The translations under genes and the position numbers were made by a program. The notes under the pieces were generated by a model that searched no databases, was not told where the DNA came from, and saw only the letters and a list, made by a program, of their open reading frames with translations. DNA of 38,286 nucleotides from contig CAXHKQ010000038.1 in NCBI GenBank assembly GCA_964017145.1, positions 1-38,286 of the forward strand. The letters run 5' to 3'. Source of the stretch: Agrocybe praecox (taxonomy: Eukaryota > Basidiomycota > Agaricomycetes > Agaricales > Agrocybaceae). The stretch's first letter is position 1, and every line of letters begins with the position of its first letter. This document shows, piece by piece, positions 1-11,439 of the stretch.

Positions 1-290
1 CAATCAGCCGCACGCGAGAGCGCCGCCGTCGCTGCCACTCGAAACACTTTCAGACGAATCGCCGCCGTCGCCGTCGTCGCCGTTAGTATTTCGATTCGCT
101 TTACTATTCATTCATTCTTCATTCATCATCAGAAATACTCGATAGTGTGTGTGACGTGACGTGGTGATTCGACTGATAGAAGGCCGCGTCAGATATTTGT
201 GGGTTTGTTGGCATGAAGTGCTGCTTTGATTGGTAGTAGGAAATGTACAATGTTTTTATAGTTGAGCTGAGGCTTTCTAATGGCCTGTCT
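1..290. other. GC-rich leading segment, no gene recognised
   Basis: The first 160 bases are rich in GCC/GTC triplets and then pass into short ATTC repeats (about 109-127) and AT-rich DNA. The texture resembles an insect 5' untranslated exon or promoter-proximal DNA, but I see no start codon with a usable frame and no strong splice donor. It could be the tail of a feature that begins before the window. Function unknown. Confidence 0.3.
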
Positions 291-1045
291 GATGTGATAA
301 GCAGTATATAAAATGATAAATGAAAGAAACCAGTTGAATGGAGTTCAGTTCATCATTCAATATGCCAAGTTGGATCTTAGATTCGAATACATTTCGCTGT
401 TTTAGCGAACAACCGCTATTTTCCTTATCTTCATTGGCATTTGCATGTCGTTAAAGTTCATCAAGACATTGATGGTCGCTGAACAAGCTACAGAATATAA
501 CATATGAACATTTCACGATTTCTAGTTTGTATCCGAATGAATCCTTCATCGAATTACGAATGAATCACCAAACGACCAACGACTCTTCTTAGTTGCAAGA
601 TGTTAATATAGAATCTGTCTTGTTGAAACCATCATCGCAATTTGTATTGGTCAATAAAACAAATAATATTAATTATACTTGTAAATCTTAACTAATGTAC
701 ATTAAAACCGTCTGCAAATGTGATAAGGATGGCGAGAATATGCTGAGCTTCCAAAAATGATAAATGGAAAAGACTAGTGAAGATTCTAATAAATTTCGCT
801 GCGTTTAGCGAAATACCGCATTTCACTATTTTCATCATCATCTACGGCATTTGCGTATGTCATATGTAGGTGATTTCGAGATATTCGTGTCGATGAACAA
901 GTCACAGATTTTAACGTTTTTTAGTTTGTGTCCGTACTCTACCAACCAACCAACACCAACGAATCGTCGTAGTAGCTAGATAGAGAATATAGAATCTCTA
1001 TCTGTCTCGAAACCATCATCACAATTTGTTTCGGTCGGTTGTATG
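291..1045. repeat. Diverged tandem duplication, two units of about 400 bp
   Basis: Two consecutive blocks, about 291-665 and 717-1,040, share a series of collinear matches: TGTGATAAG starts, AAATGATAAATG (near 311 and 756), TTTCGCTG..TTTAGCGAA (near 389 and 790), TTTAGTTTGT.TCCG-like (near 518 and 919) and a TATAGAATCT..GAAACCATCATC block (near 608 and 987). Order and spacing are kept with many substitutions and small gaps, so this is an old tandem duplication. No open frame is shared between the units. It may be part of an unclassified repeat or a duplicated regulatory block. Confidence 0.7.
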
Positions 1046-1079
1046 TACATACCTACATATGACAAACGATCGTAATTAA

Positions 1080-3250
1080 TCGTCAATCTCCTGCGCTAAT
1101 CTACCTTGAAATCTTCGTCGCACGCTGAACCCGCGCAATGTGCAACACGCAAGTCGACGTCGTTCAATTGCGCCGCTGCACAATCGAGACTCCCCAGTGG
1201 CACATTCACGCACGCACAGCCGACAAGTCCGCATCGTTAAAACGCACCCGCACGGCCCTCGCAAAATGTAATCCAAGACCGTTTGTTTCGTCGTCGTCGT
1301 CGTCGAAAAACGCGGACCAGCAAAAACCCACCCTCTCTCTCTCTGCTGGCCTACACCAGGCCAAAACCATCGTCGCACATCGTCGTATCCGTCTTCTTAT
1401 TCGGGTGGTCGCCCCTCCTCAGCCCTCCTCAGAGAATGCCGGCTGTGTTGTTTCGTGTTGACGTCGTCGTCGTCGTCGCAGAAGCGGCGAAATTTGCCTC
1501 GGGCATCCGCACAACACACCGCCACGTGCGCCCGGCACACAGAACAGCACAAACTTTCCCTCCGCCATTCCGCCGGCGCTCAACCACCGCATTCCCACAT
1601 GAAATATATTTCCCTTCCGACGACGGCGCAGCGCACAAAACAGACTCGCACACTCGCTCGCTAGTCGCTAGCACATTTATTCCGCAAAACCCGCCGCACA
1701 CACAGCAGACCATGCCCATGCCATGTATTTTATTTATTAGTCCCCTTCCCACTTGGCTTCGGCGCTCGCTTCGCTGCTGCTGTCGCTCCGTCCCTGCTGC
1801 TGCCGCTTCTACCCAACACTTCGCACAATCGTTCGTTCGTTCGAAATTGCTGGCGTCTGCGCTCCTATCGCACCGCACACCGCATCGCACACTCGCACAC
1901 ACGCACACATTCGGAAAACATTATAAAGTGTGCGCGCACACGCTCGTCGTCGGCATCGAACGACGTCGACGACGGCGGGCAAAAACAATCCGCACACACA
2001 ACGCGAGATTATATGCGCACGCTATACTATAGTCGCAGAGTCAGTAGAGTCAGAACTCGGAGCGACCGTCCGACCGACCGTACTTTATACGGACACACAC
2101 GCCATGCCATGCCATTCGCTCTATACACCCATCAGACCATCACACACATTACTGTGCAGTGGCGTAGCCGAATGCGCGTTGTTGTTGGCCGCCCCATTTG
2201 CCGCCCGCATACAATGCGAATGCGCCGCCAAAAACTGAACTGCGAAAACGACTGAATTCAAAATGGATTCGCATTCGCGTCAGCTTCAGCAGCGCCCGGC
2301 GAAACATGCGAGAAATCGTACAACGTGCTGTGCCATTAGTGTGCGATGCGAGTGTATAGCATACCGAAGTACCACCACTGCCGTCACTGCCGTCACACCG
2401 ACGAAGCGAGAAGCGAGTCGATCCGCGCCGCGAGTTGCGAGGCAAAAGCAGTCGCCGAGCGTGCGCGCACGTTCGACGTGATTATAAGCGAGCTCTGGCT
2501 CTGGCGTGGCGTGTGTGTGCGTGTAAGTTGTCTAACCTCGCCTTGTGTGTATGTGTGTGTGTGCTTGTGCTTGTGCTCTAGGTTCGAAATACGACGAACG
2601 ACGACGACGACGAGGAACGTTGAACGCCGCGCGGTGCGCACCGCCACCATCACGTAAAATACACACACTCGCACACGCCGCACGCCGCACGCACGCATAT
2701 ACAATCGCTTTGGCTGGCTGGCTGTCGACGTTGTCTCTCGCCGTTCGCCTCTTGTCTCGACGGTGTTCGGTGTGCGTCGTCGCTGGTGGAACCGCCGAGC
2801 CGGGATCCGCTGCGCCAGTACAAGAACGCGAAGCGGCACTCACAGTTCCATACAACTTAAATGCGAGCTGCACAGCCCTGCACGACGGAACGGCACGGCA
2901 CGGGCACCATAAAAACGCCGCCGAGCGGAGCGCACACACGCTAGCACACACTCACACGCGCACCAAGCACCGCAACGTCGTCGTCGTCTGACCGTCGTCG
3001 CCTCTGAGTGCTGCGCACCGAGCGAACGAATAACGACAACGACGACGACGACGACGGTCCGCGTTGATGCTGATCGCTGTGCGCGTGTTTCAGCGTGTGT
3101 TTGTGAGTGTGTGTGTGTGTGCACACACACTGCTGTGCAAGGGGCCATAATGCTTGGCTTGGCGGTGCGGTATGTCAGGGTCGTATCTGGGCCGAGAGTG
3201 CCTGAAGGTGCTGCCGGCTGGCAGCTGGCACAAAGTCTAGATCTAGAGAT
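1080..3250. promoter_or_regulatory. GC-rich, CA/GT- and CGT-repeat-rich island
   Basis: A 2.2-kb stretch distinctly richer in GC than its flanks. It carries (CGT)n runs near 1,288-1,305 and 1,463-1,480, (CGA)n near 3,030-3,055, many CA/GT microsatellite tracts and an 18-bp GT/CA palindrome centred at 3,121. Tandem GCCAT pentamers lie at 2,102-2,116. Long open frames occur on both strands at once, rich in Arg/His/Thr/Ser, which points to compositional bias rather than coding. TATA-like words occur (for example ATTATAAAG near 1,920). Islands of this kind in dipteran genomes often coincide with enhancers or alternative promoters; that is inference here. Confidence 0.4.
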
Positions 3251-4780
3251 TGTATTCAATTGTGGTTGAAAGTATGGGATTATGATGTATGTATTTGCAT
3301 TCGTCGTCGAATCGTTTGGACTGATGGGAGTAGGGTTAAGACTTAAAACAGAGAAATAATAATTTTGAAGTTACAAGTATTGAGATGATCATTCAAGCTG
3401 TTTATATCGCAAAATATTTTCTGGATAATCACAGTTTTGTGATGAGAACTGATAACTCTGATACTGATAACTCTGTGCGCTTCAACCTTCTGCGTTTTTA
3501 ATCTCAGTCTTTTTAGACACACACCACCAGTATAGACAGTAACATGTCAATATGTAGACAGATGTACAGTTGTCGATGTCCAAACTTCGGAAATCCAATA
3601 CGATAACTCCATCATGAACGGTTCATATTATATCAGCAAAACTGGCGCGAGACCTCACAGATGTAATTCTTCACTTTGCATCCGACCGTTTAATAAGATT
3701 GATACATTATGAGATATTGAAATTATTATAACGGTTTCGTACCGACTCGGGTTTCATTCAATTTAGTCCTGTCGTTCTGTTCATTTGGCTAAATGTAGCA
3801 TTAAATAATACGAACCGACACGAAAAATATACTCGCTTCTTTTTTTCTTAAATGTTTTATTCCATAGGCGATAGAAGCGATAGTTCAGATTTGGGTTCGT
3901 TTGATTGTTTAGGTGGCCATGTTATATATCATTCAAAAGGTGAGAGCTTTATCTCCAACATCCAACTATTTTCGAAACGATTAAGAGTTATTTTCAAGCA
4001 CACTGCGCAGTTGAATATGTCGATGTTTGTACCGAAAAAAAAATGGCGAAAGAAAGATAATATATTTCGAGTATACTAAACTTGAAATATTACAAATATC
4101 GCCAACACAACCGAAAATATTGGTTGATAAAATAGACATTGTAATCACAATTTAATGAAAAGCCGCAAAAATTGGCTCGAAATAACGAAAATCACTATTT
4201 TTCAGCCATATTTTCCATGCGCATTTCTCGAGCGCATTCAGCCAATGTGGTCAATATAACGATTCCTTAACTTTCATTTTCGTCGATGAGACACGTACTT
4301 CCAGGCCTACACTTCAAAATAATCTTGGAAGTAGGAAAATAAGTTGATGAATGGTTTTAATTGCTGGAGAGGAATGTCTCTAGTGTGAGGTGTGAGATCC
4401 AGTTTTAAACTATCGCTACTGATATACGATATTTTTTAGAGAATTTGTTGTTTTTTTGTTCTTGCATGAAAAAAACTAATTTTCTCACGTTATATTCCGA
4501 TTAACTCAAATATTAGGATCAATAGACATACAATATTTCAGAATAACTCTCAATTGTCGTTATATTGGTTTATGATGCCATTTTATGTTTTCAAGCAATT
4601 AAAAGAAATTTGAAAAACTGAAAACAAAAAAAAACTAAGCCTGAGAAAAAATGAATTTTTATTTTTAGGAGCACAATAAGACAGATAATTTCATACCTGA
4701 AGCGTGTATCTCTTCAAACGTTGACTTTTAGCGGGTAATTATACCTGTAATAATAATTTCTAACGATTTTCTATCCACGG
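3251..4780. other. AT-rich gene-free stretch
   Basis: About 1.5 kb of AT-rich DNA with no supported coding frame, no transposon ends I can recognise and only minor structure, such as an imperfect tandem of GATAACTCTGATACT near 3,447-3,477. The 75-codon frame at 3,852-4,079 resembles no family I know and contains a long A run. Confidence 0.6.
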
Positions 4781-7510
4781 CCCTGACTGGTGCGCATACA
4801 AACACACACTCACATTGAATAGGGTTTTGGTATGGGGTACGACGGTCGGTCGGTCGGTCGCTCGGTCGCTCTGTTCGCTCTACACACACACACACATATA
4901 CGATATGCACACACGCGCTCTGCTCTGTACGTGCTGTGTATATTGCATGAATGCTCGGCGCGCGAGCGCGCGCGCGTTTAAATACGGGCCGCACTGCGGG
5001 CGGAACTCGACAGCGGCGGCGGCGGCGGCGTCGTGCACAAACAAGCGGCTTGTGCCAGCTCGGGCGAGTTCCACACACACAAGCGACACGAGCGGGCGAG
5101 TGTGTGTGTGCTCGCTAACGTCAGATATTATATATTGTAGTCGTTGCGGCGAGGCGAGGCGCTTGGGAGGAGGAGAGCGGCAGCAGCAGCAGCGTTTTCA
5201 ACGACTGCGGATGGGGCGCTCGCTGGCATGGCATGGCATGTCGAGTTGAGTGTTTTCTATGTGTATGGGTGTGCGTGTGTTTATGCATTTGTGCGACGGT
5301 CGACACCGACGACGAGGATTGTGTGTGGAATGGAAACGTTCGATCGATGGTGTGTCGTTTGCTCGTGTGTGTGTGTAGGGTGTGCATTTGAGATTACTCG
5401 ATGTGTGCCGGCTCCGACGATGTGCTGGTTGGTTCCCAAACGCGCGACGCAAAATTGTATCTCGAGTTCGTTTCATTTTATGCGCGCCCCGATATAATAG
5501 CATAAAACGCATTATTTTCGCACAACTTTGACTCGGCGCATACTCGGCGATTTATGGTTGGCACATAATAATATAATGTATAAATGTCGGGTGCACATTT
5601 GTGCCGAACGACGTAATCTATTAATTAAAAATATTACACACTGTCTCAGCGGCACTCTGCGCTCTGCGGCTGTGTTCGGATACGAATCGCCAGCTCGCTC
5701 GAGCGGCGGACCTCCTTTCCAGAGTGCAGCAAAGTGCAAACCGCAAGCACACGCGAACGTCGTCGGCAGCGCCAAGTAAAGTGGACGTAAATATGTGCGC
5801 ATGTTCGGAACGATCGCAGTGCATACACAACACATTTTATCCGCACCGTTTTTGCAGTGCGGCGGCGGCGGCGACGACGAAGAACCGCTTTCCGACGTCG
5901 GACTCGGTTGCTCGGTGTGCGCCTCTCCGCCGTCCGCCGTCCGCCGTGGCGGGCGACCCGAGTGCCGACCCATGCACACACGCACACCGACATCGTACAC
6001 CCACAACCAGCTGCAGCAGGCAGAAGCGTGCGTACACGCGATGATGATAAAATGAACGAATAAAACTCGGTGTGCTGGCTGTGCTGTGTGCGGAATATGT
6101 GCGGCGTTTCTCGGTGCGCACATTATACACGCGAGAACGGAGAGAAAATTACTCAAGTCAAAGTTGTGCTCGTGTTCGCCCGTTCGCCAACGAAGCAGCC
6201 AGCAGAAGGGGGCCACCAGCGCCAGCGGAGACCGGGGCGAGATTAGAGGGCGAACGAACACGCAGATGCAGACGACCGCAAATGCACGACGAGGCACGAA
6301 GGCGGAACGACGACGACGGCGGCGGCGGCTGCGGCGACGGATCCGGGACGACAGAGGCAGAGGCAGCAGAGTCACACACACACACACACAGCATAAATTT
6401 GGCGCCTAGCGCAGCAAAGGCGAACGGCACAAATAACCAAGCGAAGCTTGGTGTTTGGTTTGAGTTTGAGTTCGGATGGCTCGCTGTTGATTTAGTGAGT
6501 GAGGGAACAGCAAAATCCCAGCAAACAACCCTCCATTAATATTGATACGTGGGCTTTGAACATGCATGCTTGCACGTGGGATAAGAAACGACCTTGGCAA
6601 TAACAATCGAATACACACCTGTTTGTTTTCACACACTCGATTACGCGATACAATTCCTAGAAGGAAATATAGTTACTTCTGTATGGAGCGAACATGTGTC
6701 ACTGCCAGGTTCAAGTAGCTCCTTATTTTGCATGCAAGGCTGTTCAGCTGTTCATAAGCATGCAGGCGCACATTGCATGCATATTTTATGCTGGTCTGGT
6801 CGCGTGCGAATTGCAACATCCGACGTTTTCGCGTGCTGTTGCATCACGATGCCGCAGCCGCGTGTGTGTGTTGTCATCGCGTTCGTGTGTGTGTGTGCGG
6901 TGCACTGCACGTGCTCTTTGTGCACGTGTGTGCATTAAATATATTCCGAGTTAGTGCAACGCCGCATGAGCGCGGCGCGAACTGTATATAATACAAAATA
7001 AATAAGAAGCGCCAAGCGCTGCGCAGCGCAACTCGAACGCAGCCTTCCATTTGCCTTCATCATCGTCAAAGTGCGGTTTTACTTTCGTTGGGCAACATTG
7101 AAATGCGCACGTTTCTTGTATGTGAGTGTGTGTGTGTGCAGAACCGCCATAAAGCGCAGCCAATGCTTTCGCTGGCGTGCAACGAATACCACTCTATGAA
7201 ATGCAATATACCGTGACAAATGATATTGATTGGTCCTCGCAATGATAATATAATGTAATATGAAACGGTTTTGATTTGTATGATGCATATTATAGTGTTT
7301 TCAAACACCAAATAATTACTATGTTCAGTAGACCTGGCGGCTGCTCGGCGCTTTCGATGTAACGAGCGAGTTACTAGCGAAAACGCATGAAACTGAAAGT
7401 GGTGCGTTGCGTGCTCGTCGTGCAGCGATAGCCAGCAGGTTTTGTATGCTGCCAATGCCAATACGCGGCTGGTTCCACATCACAACTCCCACTCGCCCCC
7501 ACATTAGACT
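4781..7510. promoter_or_regulatory. Cluster of GC-rich islands with GT/CA microsatellites
   Basis: GC-rich DNA with a (CGGT)n-type run at 4,849-4,870, CG/GCGC runs near 4,957-4,976, tandem ATGGC pentamers near 5,226-5,242, (CA)n at 6,372-6,390 and E-box-like GCACGTG words near 6,907 and 6,923. TATA-like words follow or precede some blocks (TTTAAATACG near 4,978; TATATAATAC near 6,984). Open frames exist on both strands but are low-complexity Arg/His/Cys-rich translations without domain signatures. Short AT-rich breaks separate sub-islands near 5,510-5,640 and 6,540-6,680. Regulatory or 5' untranslated DNA is the likeliest reading; the gene served is unknown. Confidence 0.4.
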
Positions 7511-7639
7511 TCGGTGTGTGTGGCATGCTGGCTAGCACGTGTTGCGAGGATTCTACGAACATGAGACGGCAAACGCAAGATATTATGTATATAATTTGTC
7601 ATTCGAGCTGCTGCAAGTTCGCGGTAAAAATGGGGAATT

Positions 7640-8720
7640 AGAATTCGTGGACTCGTACTCCTCATTATATTGTTATCGGAAACCACATTCATTAATTCCC
7701 AGTGAAAATGATGATAACCCAAACTTGTTGATGAAAACTTGTTTTCTTCCTTTACATACTTTTCTTCAAGACCGATAGCCTGAATCCAGCGATTCCGCTA
7801 ACACCTGCAGAATACTCTTTTTTCTAGGATTTTAACGGTCGCATCCTTTCCCTGCAGCCACCGGTTTAAATGTGTAAATTAATAATAATCGCTGAAGACC
7901 AAATACGGATAGAACAGTTGATGGGACCACAAATCATAGCCCAATTCATTGATTATGGCTACTTGATCGATTTGGTCGATTGAGAGTTTTTGCGTTTTGG
8001 TGGCAGCTTCTCCGCAAAGAGCTCTCGCATGCCCAAAAAGTATGAACATTATCTGCAGGTTATCATACATTTTTGGGGGCATGGGGTTAGGGAACAGGGT
8101 AGAGTAAGATCGTTCTAAGCCTTATTCAGTAGTTTAATCTTAGTTCCAGTCTTGCAACTGTCTCCCGAAGCCCAAGTAGAAGTCCAGCCTCCGCGTGGCG
8201 CCCCCTGGAAAGGGGTTAGGTTCTCGTTTGAACCTAGCTTGGCTAATGGACTATGCGAACCGGTCGGGTAGCGACCAGAGGTAGGAGGGCTACCTATAGG
8301 TGTGAAAAGGCCAACCACCTTGAGCACCGAAATATGTGGGTTGGGTTGCGAACGACACGAACCTCACGAACGTCGAAGTTCGTGTTCGCGCTATGTGCCA
8401 CATGGGCATATGCGTCGTAAGTAAGTAAGTATCATAAATTTCCAGATTCATCACTTTTCGGTCTCCGCAATTCCTTATTTGGTTGACTTTTTGTTTTTCA
8501 GGAACTGCCACATTTTGACATCCAATGGGCGTATTAGTTTAGGTCCCAAATGACCAGTACGGTGTTTTGAAAAAAACATTTCGGCTAGGGCAGAACCTGT
8601 AGCACAACATGATACATGATACGACTCCAGTCGCACTCATTCCATCAGAAACAATGCTACATATACGAAATATATCTTCTGCATCTGTTCGTATATGCTG
8701 AACCGCATGGCACAATAAAC
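7640..8720 (-). mobile_element. Decayed mariner-like element, interrupted by another insertion
   Basis: On the minus strand, 7,740-8,080 reads as a decayed mariner transposase C-terminal part: a KTQKL segment, then an ELGYDLWSH..PYL..SDYYL stretch, which is the degenerate form of the family motif ending in SPDLAPSDY, then a KRWLQGKD-like stretch. A second block, about 8,440-8,620, aligns with the mariner copy at 28,690-29,252 through a shared GGAACTGCCA word and flanking bases. The two blocks are separated by an unrelated insertion. Stops and indels rule out an active transposase. The outer limits are approximate because no intact terminal repeats were found. Confidence 0.6.
8090..8432 (+). 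mobile_element. Unclassified retroelement-like insertion with (TAAG)n tail
   Basis: A GC-richer block with a different texture sits between two mariner pieces and ends on the plus strand in a (GTAA)n tandem tail near 8,416-8,431. Short tandem tails of this kind are typical of RTE-type LINE 3' ends and of SINEs mobilised by them. The block has a minus-strand frame (8,115-8,327) that resembles no protein I recognise. It could be a SINE or the 3' end of a LINE; which one is not decidable by eye. Confidence 0.4.
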
Positions 8721-8879
8721 GGCATAACTTCCAGAGTGGTGACACCAGAACACCGAAATTCCTTGGACGCAATGAACCATGTAGTAATGTCGAGATTAAC
8801 TAAGAATCGAATGAATACGGCCTGTAGCAAACGCTCTGTTTCTCTGTTTCCTTACAAGGATTTACGAATATTGGACGCA

Positions 8880-9740
8880 CGACGCACGTGAATGAAATTA
8901 TGCGTATGCGTTGGTCCATGTATTTAGTCCGAGCCGAGCCAAACATGCACCCTGACTGACTATACACGCAATTCGACACATAACACGAAAACAGCTGTTT
9001 TCGTTGCCGCTGTCGCCGGCATCAACGACGTCGTCGTCGTCGTCGTCGCCGCCGGCGTCGCCGACTCACAACACTTTTCTAGTGAATGTAGGTCAATGCA
9101 ATTTAAATCGTGTATATCCCCCCGCCACCCAGCCCGTACCCCGCCGACACTCTCCAACCCAGCGACGCGTTGCGGCGTCGACAGCGACGACAGCAGCGGC
9201 GACGACGACGTCGACTCTATCGACCGCGCGCAATGTTTGTGTATACTTTTTGGTGCTGCTACATGTGTATATATTGTGTACCGCAAACATACTACATACA
9301 CCGAATATACATGATGTGGTACACATCAAAAACACACATACCTCTCCGCATGCCATTCCACGACGCTACACATAGGCCACAAGCACAAGCCACAAGCGCA
9401 AGGCAACCAAACAACACACAGACACACGTCACAGCAGCAGCAGCAGCCGAAATGCCGTTGCCATTAAAGCGCGCCAACGAGCGCCGCCGCTGCACCACCA
9501 CGCACAACACATCAGAGGCCCACAAAACGACGTCGACGACGCGTGCCGGCGAACCCGGCTAACCCACAACAGAGCAGAGCGCCAGAGGAGACATTGATTT
9601 ATTGCTGTCGGACGCGTAAAGAGCGCCAGCAGCATATACACACAAACGCGAGCGCTGATGTACCAAATGTGTGTGTCTGCACCGGTTCGGTGCAACCGGT
9701 GCTCATCCCGAGGAGGCGAGTGTCTCAAATTCATGATCAT
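8880..9740. promoter_or_regulatory. GC-rich island with long (CGT)n run
   Basis: A (CGT)n tract occupies about 9,028-9,050, followed by CGACGACAGCAG-type triplet repeats around 9,170-9,220, CA-rich tracts near 9,330-9,430 and a CAG tract near 9,432-9,446. Open frames run on both strands through the same bases, as expected for triplet repeats without stops. No protein domain is visible. Probably regulatory or untranslated sequence; this is an inference from composition only. Confidence 0.35.
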
Positions 9741-9872
9741 GCTTGAACCATACTGGAATTGAACCTGCTGCCGGAACAGATTTGACATCATAACAATAAT
9801 CTCGATGCGTCGTTTTGAAGGTGTATCGATTCGAGTTGTTCATGTCTAGACATCAATTCATGTACCAAAGAC

Positions 9873-9945
9873 TTCGCGATGTCAGAGTGGGTTACGTAGT
9901 CGGGGTTTGTAATTACAATTTGTGGTTCGAATCCCCGACTACGAA
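9873..9945 (+). repeat. tRNA-like (decayed tRNA or SINE head)
   Basis: A box-A-like TGTCAGAGTGG (9,880-9,890) and a box-B GGTTCGAATCC (9,924-9,934) are 44 bases apart, the spacing of a tRNA internal promoter. The acceptor and T stems do not pair properly, so this is not a working tRNA gene. An 11-bp perfect inverted repeat (9,895-9,905 with 9,933-9,943) overlaps the T arm instead. The most economical reading is the tRNA-derived head of an old SINE whose body may extend to about 10,090; no tail was recognised. Confidence 0.45.
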
Positions 9946-10440
9946 ACCTCAAATTGATCAATTGCGTCGACAAAACAGAGAACAAGGCAATGAGAAATAG
10001 ACAAATTGCTATATGCACTGAAAACAACTTGTTCTCAAAGAGCAGAGTAAAATAACCGTGTGCGAGCAGACACGTAAATGCTGGCTTGACAGTTATCAAC
10101 CTTTCAGTTCAGTTGAGCGATGTAAAGTAATCAGGACTTTTATTCTTGTAAGAAGGTGTACATATTTTGGTGTACCCAATTATATGTGATCAAATCTCAT
10201 GACTATTGGTAAGGAAAGTTATAACACCTGAAGAGACTGTGTATCTATAATTGAACGTCACTAAAGTTTTAGACCACAGACAACAGACTGTTCTTCCTGG
10301 AATCCAGCTGCCGACTAACATATAACATGTAATCAATTTATGATTGGGAAAAGTCTAGTCTCTCTATACATTTGCCACTGAAACTCTACCCCGGCTGCTT
10401 TCTGATAAGAACGCAAAACACATATTCCAATTATAGCAGC
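9946..10440. other. AT-rich gene-free stretch
   Basis: No coding frame or transposon end is recognisable. The first part may be the body of the tRNA-related repeat just upstream. A run of C residues at about 10,447-10,457 marks the border with the next GC-rich island. Confidence 0.5.
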
Positions 10441-11040
10441 AATTTGCCCCCCCCCCCATTAAAACAGCTGCTGCTCTGTCGTCGACTGATGCCGCCCTGC
10501 TGGCACTTTTTGTTATCAAATGAATGACGTACAGCACATCGTGTTCGTATAAATGCTAGAACGCGTCGTCGCGAATTTAGAGCGCCGAGTCGAGTCGAGC
10601 ACGTGGTCGCGTCGTCGAGTCTTTCGGATCGATAAACATATATAATGTGCTGTGTGCTGTGTGTGTGTTGGAAATGGGAAATCCCAAATAGAAACCGGCC
10701 CACTCTCTGACACACAAGCACATACTCAAGCCTCGAGCAACCCATTCAGCATTTAGCGTCTCTACTAGTATATATATGATACTTACGACTTGCACCGCTG
10801 TTTGCGCCGCCGCTCGTCGTTTGTCCAACATTCGTGCTTCGACGACGTCAGCGCACCGGTATTTCGAATGCAAAGTTACCGCCGCTGCTGCTGTTAGCTC
10901 ACACTCTCGCTCCCGATCGCCGGACGTCTGTGCAGTAATTGATAAGTCACTGCTGTGTGCTGTGCGGTGCTGACGTGTTCGTGTTTATTAAGTCACTGCA
11001 GCAGCAGCCGTGTGCGATAATACGAAATAATGGCTTGAGC
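10441..11040. promoter_or_regulatory. GC-rich island with TATA-like words
   Basis: The island opens with a poly-C run and contains CGTATAAATG at about 10,546-10,555 followed by GC-rich CGTCGTCGCG sequence, an arrangement seen at TATA promoters. A second TATATATA word lies near 10,770. GCC/GCT triplets follow around 10,870-10,900. No coding frame with domain character is present. Possible promoter or enhancer; direction and target gene are unknown. Confidence 0.35.
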
Positions 11041-11060
11041 ATAACGTCTTCGAGTCACCG

Positions 11061-11386
11061 AGCTCTATTTCGCTCTGTGATTTTTTTTGTAATTTGTTCG
11101 AAAGATGGTGATGTGAATACAATTTCCTTCTCTTTTATTTGAGTATTCACGAATTGTTCTAGGTCGATCCGATGTAAAGTTATGTTATGTTCTTCATGTT
11201 GAGGACGAAACACGTATTTTTTGTATTGGCAATAATATTCGGTTTCGTGTTTGGAATAGAGCCTATAACTTCTTACTGGACCAAATGAGAACAATGTGTG
11301 GATACTCAAATGGAAGATAATGAAATTGTCTACACATCCTCATCTTTCGAACAAATTCGAAACAAATCACCGAGCGAATTAGATCT
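11061..11386. repeat. Long inverted repeat (326-bp hairpin)
   Basis: The left arm 11,061-11,163 and the reverse complement of 11,285-11,386 align almost end to end at roughly 80% identity by eye, including shared words ATTTGTTCGAAAGATG, GACAATTTC-like, ATTTGAGTAT and ATTGTTCT. The 121-base spacer contains further weak pairing (AAGTTAT with ATAACTT; AAACACG with CGTGTTT), so nearly the whole unit can fold on itself. It could be a foldback MITE or a hairpin-RNA precursor. No clear target-site duplication was seen. Confidence 0.75.
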
Positions 11387-11439
11387 TCGAAAAATCTCAA
11401 ATAATAGAAGACTCCTTGCCTAAGCCAATATATAGTACA

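Noticed and set aside
1076..3259. Many long open frames on both strands in the first island
   Set aside because: They are Arg/His/Thr/Ser/Cys-rich translations of CGT, CGA and CA repeats, overlap on both strands and show no domain, conserved motif or splice structure.
5512..6387. 291-codon minus-strand open frame
   Set aside because: Composition is low-complexity, opposite-strand frames of similar length cover the same bases, and nothing resembles a protein family.
8115..8327. 70-codon minus-strand frame, Gly/Ser/Pro-rich
   Set aside because: It lies inside a retroelement-like insertion and I recognise no protein; no start context or conservation can be shown.
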